From the NCBI GenBank assembly GCA_903970305.1, contig CAJCID010000117.1, positions 1 to 61,693 on the forward strand: a stretch of DNA of 61,693 nt, given 5' to 3'. Source of the stretch: Rhodospirillales bacterium (lineage in GTDB: Bacteria > Pseudomonadota > Gammaproteobacteria > Burkholderiales > Burkholderiaceae_D). The notes under the pieces were generated by a model. That model did not search any database. It saw only the letters and a list, made by a program, of their open reading frames with translations, and was not told the origin of the DNA. Positions 1-9,257 of the stretch are shown piece after piece (positions within the stretch are counted from its first letter, which is position 1; every line of letters starts with the position of its first letter). Made by a program: the position numbers and the translations under genes.

Positions 1-151
1 TCAGCAGCACCCAGACAAATTCACAGAGGCACGGCAGCGCCACAGCGATTAACTCCGCATTCTTCAATACTTTCGCTGCGGCTTTGGCCTGTACTGAATC
101 GTCGCGCACCACGGCTCGGATCAAGACATTGGTGTCAACCGCGATCTTCAC
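1..151 (-). CDS. vapC: VapC-like PIN-domain toxin, N-terminal part (runs off window)
   Basis: The reverse strand encodes about 50 residues beginning VKIAVDTNVLIRAVVRDD, then continues past the window edge. The DTNVLIR stretch is the classic first acidic motif of PIN-domain endoribonucleases, which cut tRNA or mRNA as the toxin of VapBC systems; the Asp is a Mg-binding catalytic residue. The start is a GTG whose bases overlap the TGA stop of the antitoxin (GTGA, four bases), the usual translational coupling of toxin to antitoxin. The C-terminal two thirds, with the remaining acidic residues, lies outside the window, so activity cannot be judged. Confidence 0.8.
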   Translation of the reverse strand, partial: MKIAVDTNVLIRAVVRDDSVQAKAAAKVLKNAELIAVALPCLCEFVWVLL

Positions 152-399
152 TTCTTCGAGGCCCAGCCGCGGGATATTGCATCATTCATCTCCTCGATCG
201 TCGCCACCTTCTGCGTCTTCCCTGAAAGGAGGCCGACAAAATCGTCGATCGATTGAGAAGGTCTCAACGCTCGAAGCATGCCCTTGCCCTCCGGCAAAAG
301 CTCCAATTCGATCTTGTCGCCTGGACGTATGCCAAGATGTTGCAGGACGTCCTTCTTGAAGGTGACCTGCCCTCTCGAGGTAACCGTTAGCTTTGCCAT
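148..399 (-). CDS. vapB: AbrB/MazE-family antitoxin (VapB-like)
   Basis: An 83-aa protein whose N-terminus (MAKLTVTSRGQVTFKKDVL) is the swapped-hairpin AbrB/SpoVT DNA-binding fold, including the TSRGQVTFPK-like motif. The C-terminal half should wrap the PIN toxin encoded directly downstream with a four-base overlap. The ATG at 399 was chosen because the AbrB motif begins there and a GGAAG ribosome site precedes it; an upstream ATG at 447 would add 16 unrelated residues and run into the operator. Antitoxins of this class bind their own promoter, and a perfect inverted repeat lies just upstream (439-458). Confidence 0.82.
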   Translation of the reverse strand: MAKLTVTSRGQVTFKKDVLQHLGIRPGDKIELELLPEGKGMLRALRPSQSIDDFVGLLSGKTQKVATIEEMNDAISRGWASKK

Positions 400-438
400 T
401 TGTACTTCCGATTTTGTTGCGTCGTAACGATCGTCATT

Positions 439-458
439 GTAATGCAAAAAAGCATTAC
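439..458. promoter_or_regulatory. Inverted repeat upstream of vapB, candidate autoregulatory operator
   Basis: Perfect 7-bp arms GTAATGC and GCATTAC are separated by six A residues. On the reverse strand the right part of the repeat runs into a TACAAT hexamer (436-441) that could serve as a -10 box about 35 bases upstream of the vapB start. AbrB-type antitoxins, alone or with VapC, bind such palindromes and repress their own operon, so this is the likely operator. I found no convincing -35. Confidence 0.5.
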
Positions 459-584
459 TCTCCGGCTTTTTCTCACCGATAATTGTGTGATGCCTGCGTC
501 AGGCGAGATGGTCAAAATGCGCAACCAACCCTTTGCAGAGCCGGGGTAGCAGCCGGGCAACGAGTGGGCTCTCGCTGACCCGCC

Positions 585-1271
585 TCATGTAGCCATTGGA
601 AACAGCGGCAGCTTGACCATCGAGACGTTCAATAACCCATCGAGAGCGTCGTCTGCCTGGCGCGCCACCTCTGCACCGACGCGTTCGGCAAGGACTTCTG
701 AGAGCTGTCGCAATTGCCGGGTGGTCAGCCCGATATTCATGCTGATACGAAGGTGGGCCTGCAATTGCGATTCAACTCCACCTAGAGCTGCCAGCATGCT
801 CACTGTAGCGATTTCGCGGCTCTGCCAATCGAGGTTGTCGCGCTCGAAGACATCCCCGAAGAGGTGGGTTTTCAAGAACAGATCGATCTCGGGAGCAAAC
901 TCGAAGAGTGCACCCTTCACAGGAGATCCGACCAGCCTGGTCTGATTGGCCGTTCCCACGGCCAACAGGGTCTCGCCCGTCGGAATGGGTTGACTGGGCG
1001 TTGGGCCTGGCTCATCCACTATGCCGACCTTTGAGCGCGCATCCAAAGCCTTCATCAGCTCGCCCAGGGCGTTCAGGCTGCGTGGAAAGCCCGCGTATGC
1101 ATAGAGCTGCACCAGCACCTCCTTCAGCTCATTGATGGTCAGGCCCGCATCCAGCCCCTGATTGATGGCTGCGGCCAGGCGAGGCAGGTCGCCGCGTGCC
1201 GCAAAGGCCGCAATTGGCGCAATCGCCCTCTGGGCGGCGGACAGACCGTCGCAGGAGTCTTGCGCGGTCAT
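585..1271 (-). CDS. Carboxymuconolactone decarboxylase family protein
   Basis: A 228-aa protein with two alpha-helical CMD/AhpD-like segments, roughly residues 20-85 and 125-210. The first contains the family pattern of conserved Glu and a following [17 protein letters not shown] stretch. No CxxC pair is visible, so it is not an AhpD-type peroxidase. It resembles gamma-carboxymuconolactone decarboxylase relatives whose substrates are mostly unknown. The ATG overlaps the stop of the upstream cupin gene by four bases (ATGA), so the two are translationally coupled. Cupin plus CMD pairs next to a LysR regulator are common in proteobacteria. Confidence 0.75.
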   Translation of the reverse strand: MTAQDSCDGLSAAQRAIAPIAAFAARGDLPRLAAAINQGLDAGLTINELKEVLVQLYAYAGFPRSLNALGELMKALDARSKVGIVDEPGPTPSQPIPTGETLLAVGTANQTRLVGSPVKGALFEFAPEIDLFLKTHLFGDVFERDNLDWQSREIATVSMLAALGGVESQLQAHLRISMNIGLTTRQLRQLSEVLAERVGAEVARQADDALDGLLNVSMVKLPLFPMAT

Positions 1272-1681
1272 CGCTTGCTCGCAGGGCCGGCAAAGTACTG
1301 CTCATCGGTGACGTGTTCCATCCATTCCACGTTCTTGCCGTCGAGTGCTTCTTGAATGGCGATATGCGTCATCGCCGTGGTAGCCGAAGCGCCATGCCAG
1401 TGCTTGTGACCGGGTGGGCACCAGATCACATCGCCGGCACGGATTTCGACGATGGGCTCGCCCTCGCACTGCGTCCAACCGCAGCCCGCAGTCACGAGCA
1501 GAGTTTGGCCGAGCGGATGAGTGTGCCAGGCTGAACGGGAACCCGGCTCGAACGTTACGGCTGCGCATGAGGCGCGTGCCGGGGCAGGCGGGTTGTTCAG
1601 CATGTCAATGCGAACTGTGCCGGTGAACCATTCGGCCGGTCCTTTCATCGAGGGCGTCTCGCCAGGTCGTTTCAATTGCAT
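1268..1681 (-). CDS. Small cupin-domain protein
   Basis: A 137-aa single-domain cupin. Cupin motif 1 is visible as [15 protein letters not shown] with two His ligands, followed by motif 2 as [19 protein letters not shown]. These His residues would hold a divalent metal. Similar stand-alone cupins act as small dioxygenases, lyases or stress proteins, and the substrate cannot be read from sequence. It is the first gene of a two-gene operon with the CMD protein (four-base overlap) and is divergent from the LysR gene at 1809, which probably controls it. Confidence 0.75.
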   Translation of the reverse strand: MQLKRPGETPSMKGPAEWFTGTVRIDMLNNPPAPARASCAAVTFEPGSRSAWHTHPLGQTLLVTAGCGWTQCEGEPIVEIRAGDVIWCPPGHKHWHGASATTAMTHIAIQEALDGKNVEWMEHVTDEQYFAGPASKR

Positions 1682-1808
1682 GGGGGTCTCCGCTTGGGTT
1701 GTCAGCGCTGCAGGCCGCTACAGGCGCACGATGCCAACAACTCTATTACGGGCGACATTGGTGGACTAGACAGCATAAAGCGCATAGCATGGTGCATGGA
1801 ATTCACCA

Positions 1809-2702
1809 ATGGCCAAACAGAACCTTCATGACCTTCAAGCCTTCGTCGTGGTTGCGAGGGAGAAAAGCTTCACTCGGGCAGCCGCGCAGTTGGGTGTGTC
1901 GCGTTCCGCTTTGAGCCACGCGATGCGGGCTCTGGAAGAGCGCTTGGGAATACGGCTTCTGAGCCGTACGACACGCAGTGTGTCAGTCACGGACGCCGGC
2001 GCACGGCTCCTGAGCACGGTCGCACCACACTTGCAGGGAATTGAGGAAGAGCTCAACTCATTAGGCGCTTTACGCGACAAGCCGGCCGGAACGGTGCGAA
2101 TCACAGCGCATGACCATGCCATCGTCACTGTCCTTTGGCCACGATTGTTGCCGCTCCTCAAGGAATACCCCGACATTCAGATCGAGTTCAACGTTGACTA
2201 CGGGCTCACCGACATTGCCGCCCATCGCTTCGATGCGGGGGTGCGCGAGGGCGACCGGGTCGACAAAGATATGTATGCGGTTCGCCTCACGCCTGAACTG
2301 CGCATGGCCGTGGGGGCGTCACCAGGGTATCTTGCGGGGCGACCCACGCCAAACACGCCCCACGATCTGACCGCACAGAGCTGCATCAACCTGCGCTTGC
2401 CGACGCTGGGCGGCCTCTATGCTTGGGACTTCGAGAAGAACGGCCAGCCTCTGAAAGTGCGCGTGACGGGTCAGACGGTGTTCAACAACACGTTTCTGAT
2501 GCTGCAAGCGGCGCTTGACGGCATGGGCTTCGCATACCTCCCTCTAGACCTTGTTCAGCCGCACATCGACGCGGGTCATCTGGTTCCTGTTCTGGAGGAT
2601 TGGTGGCCGCGATCTCCCGGTTATCACCTGTATTACCCCAACCGTCGGCAGACGGCCCCCGCTTTGGCGCTGGTCATTGATGCGCTGCGCTACCGCGCCT
2701 AG
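1809..2702 (+). CDS. LysR-family transcriptional regulator
   Basis: 297 aa, the normal length for LysR. The N-terminal winged helix-turn-helix occupies about residues 5-65, with the typical motif in which AAAQLGVSRSALSHAMRALEE forms the DNA-contacting region. Residues 90-295 form the periplasmic-binding-like effector domain. It closely resembles the LysR subgroup found beside oxidoreductase and cupin genes. It is divergent from the cupin/CMD pair across a 127-bp intergenic region, the classic layout for a LysR activator and its target. The effector is unknown. Confidence 0.88.
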   Translation: MAKQNLHDLQAFVVVAREKSFTRAAAQLGVSRSALSHAMRALEERLGIRLLSRTTRSVSVTDAGARLLSTVAPHLQGIEEELNSLGALRDKPAGTVRITAHDHAIVTVLWPRLLPLLKEYPDIQIEFNVDYGLTDIAAHRFDAGVREGDRVDKDMYAVRLTPELRMAVGASPGYLAGRPTPNTPHDLTAQSCINLRLPTLGGLYAWDFEKNGQPLKVRVTGQTVFNNTFLMLQAALDGMGFAYLPLDLVQPHIDAGHLVPVLEDWWPRSPGYHLYYPNRRQTAPALALVIDALRYRA

Positions 2703-2829
2703 ATTTTCGATCCGGGCGACGCACTTTTTCAGCGCTTTATGTCCTCTCCGCGCGTCCTGGGAGTCGAGCGCGACACAGTCCCGTGTCGGGCAAGCGCCTG
2801 GCGTATCGCGAAGGCAGCCGTCGACTCGC

Positions 2830-3279
2830 CTACTTCGGCTGCCACAGTTCGATCTTGGTGCCGTCAGGATCGAGAATCCAGGCGAACCTGCCGTTCGGAT
2901 CCTTGTCGTCTCGCCGCAGAATGCGCACGCCCTTCGAATTCAGGCGCGCGATGACCGCATCCATGTCGTCGACTGCGAAGTCGATCATGAATTCCCGGGT
3001 CGACGGCGCCATATAATCGCTGGCCTCCGAAAAGGGCGACCAAACGACTGCAGGCGGATGTCCCGGAGCGTCATAGGACAGTTTCGCTCCGCCCCAAGCT
3101 TTGATCTCCAACCCCAGGACATCGCGGTACCAGTCAGATAGAGCCTTGGGATTCTTGCTCTTGATGAAGATGCCGCCGACGCCAGTGACATGGCCGACGG
3201 GCTCCTCTGCCCACGTCGAGACCATCGAGAGTATCTCCGCAGTGACTACGGCCAAGACCAAAACGAGTCGCAACTTCAT
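2830..3279 (-). CDS. Exported VOC/glyoxalase-like protein
   Basis: 149 aa with the ATG at 3279 preceded by AGGAGCG. Residues 1-24 look like a Sec signal peptide: MKLR, a hydrophobic core, then STWA before EE as a likely cleavage site. The mature part is one vicinal-oxygen-chelate module, from GVGGIFIKSKNPKALSDWY to DPDGTKIELWQ, with the beta-alpha-beta-beta-beta arrangement and a terminal Glu in the metal-ligand position. VOC proteins are usually cytoplasmic, so periplasmic export is notable. The substrate is unknown. A longer start at 3336 would bury the signal peptide and lacks a ribosome site. Confidence 0.72.
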   Translation of the reverse strand: MKLRLVLVLAVVTAEILSMVSTWAEEPVGHVTGVGGIFIKSKNPKALSDWYRDVLGLEIKAWGGAKLSYDAPGHPPAVVWSPFSEASDYMAPSTREFMIDFAVDDMDAVIARLNSKGVRILRRDDKDPNGRFAWILDPDGTKIELWQPK

Positions 3280-3454
3280 CAACGCTCCTTCAGAGTTTAG
3301 GGTTGGTGACTGCTCGCGAAGGATCGGCGAGCGCACCGTTCATCAGTCTAGCCTCCAACGCGGCTGCTTCATCGCGTCGCAGCAACGCACGAATTCTGCC
3401 GATCCCGGGCGATATCCAGGTGCACAGTGTAATGGACAGGAGTTCCAATACCCA

Positions 3455-4081
3455 TCAACCGAGAGGCTTGTCTGGCCAAGGATCGCGCCAGGCGGGGATG
3501 CAGAGCAGGCCGTCAATCCAGCGAGCGATATTGGGGAAGTCCAGAAAGGGCATCGCCGCTTCACGCCAATAGGTGGCCATCGAGGCGAGCTGGAAGTCGG
3601 CGATGGTGAGTCTGTCGCATGCCACGTAAGCGCGGTGCTCCAGATGGGCGTCGAGTACCTTCGCGAACTTTCGCAGATCCGGCAGGCTCGCCTGGACTGC
3701 CTCAAGATCGGGTGGCCCCATCCCGAAGGTCGCCTTCACGACGTGTTCGAAATAGCACGTGGCTACGGAATTGGCCCAGTGACAGTCGTTCCATGAAAGC
3801 CAGCGCAGTACCTCCACCTGCTCGGAGGGATTCCTTGCCGGCCACAGATCTGATCCGCATTTCAAGCAAAGATAAGCCATGATGGCCGATGACTCCCAGA
3901 GTACGAGATCGCCGTCCACGAGAGTCGGGGCCTTCATGTTCGGGTTGAGTCTTTCATAGTCGGGCTCTTGGAGTTCACCCGCCATCAGGTCGACCTCGAT
4001 GTACTCGACAACAACCCCGAGGTGCTTGGCCAATGCCATCACCCTTCTTGGAGCCTGCGCTTGAAACCAGTAGATCCTCAT
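3455..4081 (-). CDS. Glutathione S-transferase family protein
   Basis: 208 aa. The N-terminal thioredoxin-like domain (about 1-80) contains the cis-Pro loop NPNMKAPTLVDGDLVLWESSAI, in which MKAP and the Glu-Ser pair bind glutathione. Residues 90-205 form the all-alpha domain, with TIADFQLASM matching the conserved N-capping box. The start at 4081 is supported by GGGGGA seven bases upstream; the reading frame stays open further upstream without homology. The GSH-activating residue near the N-terminus is not clear (YWFQAQAPRR). It probably acts in detoxification or as a peroxidase; no operon partner is evident. Confidence 0.82.
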   Translation of the reverse strand: MRIYWFQAQAPRRVMALAKHLGVVVEYIEVDLMAGELQEPDYERLNPNMKAPTLVDGDLVLWESSAIMAYLCLKCGSDLWPARNPSEQVEVLRWLSWNDCHWANSVATCYFEHVVKATFGMGPPDLEAVQASLPDLRKFAKVLDAHLEHRAYVACDRLTIADFQLASMATYWREAAMPFLDFPNIARWIDGLLCIPAWRDPWPDKPLG

Positions 4082-4583
4082 CTGTCCCCCTACACAAAGA
4101 GAACCCGCAGCAACTCCTTCGAGGCCGCAAGGTTTTGCTTGCCGAAGCACGCCTGCTTGATGGCATGGAACCCGCCCCAGCGCGCTCATGCCGGTATCGG
4201 CTTGATCCCGTGAGCGGCGCCTTGCCCTCTTCAGGGTCGACTTGATTTTACGGGGGTTCCCGGGAATTGCCACGGGGAAAAGGGGGAGTGGGTCCGAGGC
4301 CACCAATCGCCTTGAGTCCTGTCTCCTGCGAGCCTATCGGAGCACTCGTGCGCTTTGTTAGACTCTCCAAGAACGCCCTGCCCTGGGGTCGGCGACGTCA
4401 CCTGATTGATCCCCTCTTGAATCGGGGCGACGCCTCGTCGAGCATCGGGGGATCGCATCTGAGGAGTTTCTTTGAGTTCAAACCTTTCCGGATACTTGGC
4501 GCCACGTTCGTGGAGGAGAGTCGGGCAATGACCTCGGTCATCGTCGGCGCGCGCCGATGCACCGATTCGCCTGCCAGAGCGCG
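4082..4583. other. Intergenic region with no recognised gene
   Basis: About 500 bases separate the divergent GST and CHAT genes. Reading frames on both strands are open for stretches, but none shows a ribosome site plus recognisable protein. No tRNA-like T-arm or clear sigma-70 promoter was found. It presumably holds both promoters. Confidence 0.5.
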
Positions 4584-7500
4584 ATGAGCAGTCAGCGGAT
4601 CTGGCGCGGACTCTGTCTTGGTTGGCTTCTCGTGGAGATCGGGATCTCGTGCCCGCAGGCAGCCTTAGCGAACAAGGCCGATGCCGGGCTTGGGCTGCAG
4701 TTGCGCGGCATGGGAGATGCCTGCCGGATTGCCCTGCGGCAAGGGGATCTGGATCGAGCGGAGAACATCGCACGTGAACGGCTCTCGCTCGCGACCTCGG
4801 CTAATCGAGAGCACTGGATCGGGAATTCCTTGACCCTGCTGGCCAAAGTGCTGCGCTTTCGCGGTAAGTACCGGGAGTCCGAGGCACTCCTTTCGAAGGC
4901 GTTGCCCTTGGTCGAGTCCGAGGACGGAATCGACTCGATCCAGGCGATCCGCACCCTGGATAATCTCGCACAGGTCGAGATGATCCAGGGGCGTTATGCG
5001 CAGGCCAAAGCGCTCAACGACAAGGCGCTCGAGCGCACCCAAAGGGCCCGTCCGACGAGCCTGGAGAGGCTCCAGGCCCTAAACGTTGGGGCGGCGATTG
5101 AGAGTCTCCTGCATCGCGATGAGGCGGCATTGGCCCTTCTGGATCGCGCCCTGGCGGTTCACATCGACGCGGGCGACGCGACCGAGCACGAGATCGACTA
5201 CGCCCGGGTGCGTAGCCTGCACACGAGGGGGGCGAGCGAGTTCCGGCTGGGACGCCTTGCGTTGGCCAAAGAGCACCTGAGGGAGGCGAGCGAAGGCTAT
5301 GCGCGCCTGGGCAGCGAGAGCTACGATTCGATCGCCGCGGCAGAAGGATTGGGTTTTGTCGAGGAGGCGCAAGGCGAGGAGGCCGAAGCGGCCCACATCT
5401 TTCAGGCGAATCTCGCCACTGCGCAACGCGTCCTAGGACCCACGCATCCGCTGACGGCGCGCATCGAGGGGATATTAGCCAACTCGTTGGCCGGTCTCGG
5501 GCAGCGCGACGCGGCCGCACCGCTGCATCAACATGCGCTGGACATCCTTAGAGCGGCGAACGCGCCCGAATTTCTGGCCTACGAGGCGCGGCTCGATGCC
5601 CAGTACCTCACCGCTGGGGGTGACCTGAAGGGGGCGCTTGTAGCACAGCGCCTGGCGCTCGATGCAATCGACGCCGAGTATGCTCAGACGCGCGGACTCG
5701 ATGAGGGGGACCGGGCGGACTTCATCGACCGCTACGCGGGATACTATGTCCAGACGCTCCGCACACTGTTGGCCTTGCACCAGGCGTCGCCGGAGCAAGG
5801 CTATGATCGCGAGGCGCTTGAGGTCGTATCCCGCACGCAAAGCCGGTTCTTCACGGAACTCATGCGCGAGGCGGATGTCAGCCGGTTTTCTTCGAATCCC
5901 GATTATCAGGCTTTGCGCGCGCGTCAGACAGACGCCCAGGAAAAACTTGCCGAGTCGCGCCGCGAGCGCGCCGCCATCGCCGATGAACGACCAGGTGAGA
6001 GCGAACTCCGAGGCGAGGACGAGGGCGACGACGAGGAGGCGCCCGAGTCCGCGGCGCACGAGCGCCGCGTCAAGGTCCCCCACAGCACCCGGCAAAATGG
6101 CGAAGGACCAGGCGTCGAGTCACGGCGCCGCGAGGATCCGATCGTGGCCGCAAGACGCGAGGCGAGCGCGCGCGAGCTCGACCTGAAGATTCTCCAACAG
6201 GTCAAGATTCTCGAGGGAGTCGACGACCAACTCTGGAGTCGGTTTCCACGCTACATGGAACTCAGTCAGCCCCGTCCTGTCAGCGTCGCGCAACTGCAAG
6301 GCGAGGTCGTCAAACCAGGGGAGGTGCTCCTCACCTACTATCTCCTGCCGAATGAAACCTTGGCCTTTGTCCTGACCAGGTCGACTCTGCATCTGGTCCG
6401 ACTACCGCTTGCACGCGCCGCTGTCGGTCAGCTCGTCGCTACCCTGCGCGCGCCCGAGGACAATGCAGACGAGGGCATCGCAAGCTTGGCCCAACTCCAG
6501 CCGGCCCAGCTCTACGACGCCTACCAGAAGCTCATCTCGCCCGTCGAACCCTTCTTCGAAGGCGCACATCGGATACTCGTGGTCGCCGACGGCCCGCTGC
6601 TCACGCTTCCCTTCGAGATGCTCGTCACGCGCTGGACTCCTCCAGACCAGCGCCGCTTCGACGAGGCGCGTCGCGCCGCCACCTTGCCGCTTGCCGAATA
6701 CGCCACGCCCACCTATCTCGGTGAGCCTTATGAGTTCGCGTATCTGCCCTCTTTGTCGACCTTCGTCTCGATGCGTCTGTACGCCAAACCGAGCGTGCAG
6801 TACCAGACCGAGTTCGTCTCATTCGCCGATCCGCTTTTCGAGGGTGCCTCCGATGGTCTCCAGACCGGTTCGCAAGGTTTGCTGCTGCAGCGTAACCTCA
6901 GGATGCGCGACGGCAAGCTCAGCATTCCGCGCCTGCCGGAGACTGCCGAAGAGGCCCGCGGCATCGCAGAGATTCTCGGCGGTCAAAGCCACCTCTACCT
7001 CCGCGCCGACGCCCAGGAGCACACGGTCAAGACGATCGATCTGCGCAACGTGCGCTTTCTGCACTTCGCCACACATGGTTTGCTGGGCGGCGAGTTCTCC
7101 GCGGTGGATACCGATTCGGGCGCCGCGCAAGAGCAGAGCCCTCAGGCGAAGCCACTGCCCACCGCCCGCGCGGAACCGGCACTCTTGTTGTCCCTTGCGG
7201 GGGACATGCAGGGCGAGGACGGGCTCCTGACCGCCCACGAAGTGGTTCAGTCGCTGAATCTGAACGCGCAGTTGGTCATTCTCTCGGCGTGCAACACCGC
7301 CGGAGAACACGATGCGGCGCATAGCGGCGAAGGCGTTGCGGGTCTGACGCGGGCGTTCGTCTTCGCCGGCGCGCGCGGACTCGTGGTCAGTCACTGGACA
7401 GTCGAGAGCGAGGCCACCGAGGATACGATGCTTGCGCTGTTTCGGGATCTGAAAGCGGGGATGGGACCGACAGAGAGCCTGTCGAAGGCACGAGCGGCAA

Positions 7501-7589
7501 TCCGCTCGAGCTCCGTACAGGTCTCGGGGGCGCCCTGGTCGCGTTCCCACCCGTTTTTCTGGGCCCCGTTCATCTACGTGGGCGACTAG
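4584..7589 (+). CDS. Exported TPR-CHAT domain protein
   Basis: 1001 aa from the ATG at 4584. Residues 1-36 form a signal peptide ending AALANKADA. Residues about 45-400 carry tetratricopeptide-type repeats (GNSLTLLAKVLRFRGKY; DNLAQVEMIQGRYAQA; HTRGASEFRLGRLALA). Residues about 440-530 are a highly charged Arg/Glu/Asp-rich linker. The C-terminal third is a CHAT domain of caspase-like fold: LHFATHG gives the catalytic His near residue 831 and LSACNTA the Cys near residue 903. CHAT proteins are cysteine peptidases or inactive relatives, as in separase-like bacterial effectors. TPR-CHAT is a known architecture; the client and trigger are unknown. Neighbours give no clue because flanking genes face it or are unrelated. 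Confidence 0.88.
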   Translation: MSSQRIWRGLCLGWLLVEIGISCPQAALANKADAGLGLQLRGMGDACRIALRQGDLDRAENIARERLSLATSANREHWIGNSLTLLAKVLRFRGKYRESEALLSKALPLVESEDGIDSIQAIRTLDNLAQVEMIQGRYAQAKALNDKALERTQRARPTSLERLQALNVGAAIESLLHRDEAALALLDRALAVHIDAGDATEHEIDYARVRSLHTRGASEFRLGRLALAKEHLREASEGYARLGSESYDSIAAAEGLGFVEEAQGEEAEAAHIFQANLATAQRVLGPTHPLTARIEGILANSLAGLGQRDAAAPLHQHALDILRAANAPEFLAYEARLDAQYLTAGGDLKGALVAQRLALDAIDAEYAQTRGLDEGDRADFIDRYAGYYVQTLRTLLALHQASPEQGYDREALEVVSRTQSRFFTELMREADVSRFSSNPDYQALRARQTDAQEKLAESRRERAAIADERPGESELRGEDEGDDEEAPESAAHERRVKVPHSTRQNGEGPGVESRRREDPIVAARREASARELDLKILQQVKILEGVDDQLWSRFPRYMELSQPRPVSVAQLQGEVVKPGEVLLTYYLLPNETLAFVLTRSTLHLVRLPLARAAVGQLVATLRAPEDNADEGIASLAQLQPAQLYDAYQKLISPVEPFFEGAHRILVVADGPLLTLPFEMLVTRWTPPDQRRFDEARRAATLPLAEYATPTYLGEPYEFAYLPSLSTFVSMRLYAKPSVQYQTEFVSFADPLFEGASDGLQTGSQGLLLQRNLRMRDGKLSIPRLPETAEEARGIAEILGGQSHLYLRADAQEHTVKTIDLRNVRFLHFATHGLLGGEFSAVDTDSGAAQEQSPQAKPLPTARAEPALLLSLAGDMQGEDGLLTAHEVVQSLNLNAQLVILSACNTAGEHDAAHSGEGVAGLTRAFVFAGARGLVVSHWTVESEATEDTMLALFRDLKAGMGPTESLSKARAAIRSSSVQVSGAPWSRSHPFFWAPFIYVGD

Positions 7590-7610
7590 GATCCGCGCCC
7601 GCGGTCCCTC

Positions 7611-8297
7611 CTAGATCCCCCTTGCACCTTCTCGTTTGCCCCTGGAGCGCGCCACGATGTAGCAACGCTCGGTCTGGGCTTCGACGTCGGCATCGTAGGG
7701 CCGCCGCGTCTGGCACTCGACGATCTCGAACGATTCCGATGACAGCGCGGCCAGAACCGCTTCGGGTTCGAAGAAGCTGAACTCGAGCGAGGTCTTGACG
7801 CCCCAGAGTTCCTCGACGCGAACCACCTGCTGGCCCACGTGAAAGGCGAGAACCGCCGATCCGCCGGGCACCAACACGCGCCCCATCTCGGAAAGCGCCT
7901 GGCCGAGCCCCGCGGCGTCCAAGTGCACGATCGCATAGAAGGCGGCGACCCCTGCAAGCGAGTTCGCCTTAAAGGGCAGGGCGCGTAGATCGCCCAGCTG
8001 GAAGGACAAGCCCGGACAGAGTTGGCGGGCGATCTCGAGCATTCCGGCAGAAAGGTCCACCCCGGTCACCTCGCGCCCCAGACCGGCCAGAAAGCGCCCC
8101 ACGTGCCCCGGACCACAGCCGAGATCCGCGCAAGGTCCCGGTGGAGAACCGGCCTCAAAGCGCTCGAGGACTGCGCGGTCGAATGGCTTACGCTCGAGCT
8201 CATGAAAGAGGTGCTCCGCATAGGCTCTGGCGAGCGCATCGTAGCTGCGCACGGTTGCTTCGCTCTGGGACTCGCGAGGCAAGTCTGGGTCGGACAT
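7611..8297 (-). CDS. Class I SAM-dependent methyltransferase
   Basis: 228 aa. SAM-binding motif I is seen as CADLGCGPGHVGRFLAGLG near residues 56-74, followed by the acidic residue of motif II in VTGVDLSAGMLEIAR. Motif IV/post-I surrounds AFYAIVHLD. This is the Methyltransf_11/25 type, which methylates small molecules; the acceptor cannot be told. GGAG precedes the ATG at 8297. It ends 22 bases from the convergent CHAT gene. Confidence 0.82.
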   Translation of the reverse strand: MSDPDLPRESQSEATVRSYDALARAYAEHLFHELERKPFDRAVLERFEAGSPPGPCADLGCGPGHVGRFLAGLGREVTGVDLSAGMLEIARQLCPGLSFQLGDLRALPFKANSLAGVAAFYAIVHLDAAGLGQALSEMGRVLVPGGSAVLAFHVGQQVVRVEELWGVKTSLEFSFFEPEAVLAALSSESFEIVECQTRRPYDADVEAQTERCYIVARSRGKREGARGI

Positions 8298-8398
8298 CTG
8301 GGGGCTCCTCTGATCGCTCGGTCACTCACCTTTGGGGGGCAGGGTCGATGCGGGTTGAGCCGTCGTCATCTCTTCCTCGGGCGGATCCATGCCGGGCA

Positions 8399-9046
8399 TC
8401 ACAGGGTTCGGAGAAGCTCGGGAAGCTCAGCCAGCGATCCGATCGCTTGCTTGATCTCGGGCGTATCGGGCGCGCTCGACTGGATGAACGCCCACGGTCC
8501 GCGCCTGATGTGGATACCGACCAAGCCCGCGGCGCACGCGGGGATGACGTCCTTGTCCAGCCTGTCTCCGACATAGGCGATCTGCGCGGGCGAAGTGAGC
8601 TTACACCGATCGACGAGATGGAGGAAGAAGCCCGGGTCGGGTTTTTCCACACCCATGGACTCTGAAGAGCAGATGAAGTTTACGGGCAGCTCCATTCGTT
8701 TGAGCGCAATCTCGATCGGGCGGGGCTGGTTGCCGGCGATGCCCACGACTAGACCCATCTCGTTTAAGCGCGACAGGCATGAGAGCGCATCCGGATAGAA
8801 ATCAGCCGCGGTGACGCTGAGTGGTCCGCGCGCGGCTGCGCGGCGCTCGGCGAGCAGTGCATACGGTGTATCCGGACAGACGATCTCGAACACCCTGCGG
8901 TGATGCCAGCCACGCGCGATTGCAGCGCCGAGCGCGGCGCAAAAGGTCAGGCGGGAGACGCCCAGATCATCGGCCCACTCGCCCCAGTGGCGCGACTCGT
9001 CGACAAGGGTCTCGCCGACATCGAAAACGACGGCCTTGATGGGCAT
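8399..9046 (-). CDS. HAD-superfamily hydrolase
   Basis: 215 aa starting MPIKAVVFDVGETLVDESRHWG. Motif I is DVGET: the first Asp, the nucleophile, is present, but the usual second Asp two residues later is Glu, as in some phosphatase and phosphonatase-like HADs. Motif II is the VGIAGNQ region, and motif III/IV is GVEKPDPGFF and AYVGDRLDKDVIPA. The cap resembles subclass C1. It is probably a small-molecule phosphatase of unknown substrate. The start was chosen at 9046 because AAGGAC precedes it and the HAD motif begins at once. Confidence 0.78.
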   Translation of the reverse strand: MPIKAVVFDVGETLVDESRHWGEWADDLGVSRLTFCAALGAAIARGWHHRRVFEIVCPDTPYALLAERRAAARGPLSVTAADFYPDALSCLSRLNEMGLVVGIAGNQPRPIEIALKRMELPVNFICSSESMGVEKPDPGFFLHLVDRCKLTSPAQIAYVGDRLDKDVIPACAAGLVGIHIRRGPWAFIQSSAPDTPEIKQAIGSLAELPELLRTL

Positions 9047-9257
9047 CCCTGGGTCCTTGTAGCGTCTGCTCTCGATCACCTGTAGTGACAAGAGCCTCAC
9101 CCATAACCACGGCCCGCTCGGGCGCGGTTCCAACATCCCGGCTGTCCCACGATCGAGTCACCCTGTCGCTGCGCATTGCACCCGGTCGCAATCCCCTGGA
9201 ATGGGCGCCGCAACGCGCTAGGATGATGGCATTCAATACCGTATAGGAGAGTCTGCA

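Noticed and set aside
4231-4773. A 180-codon reverse frame upstream of the GST gene
   Set aside because: It overlaps the signal-peptide region of the CHAT gene, is Arg/Pro rich as expected for antisense GC-rich DNA, and has no ribosome site.
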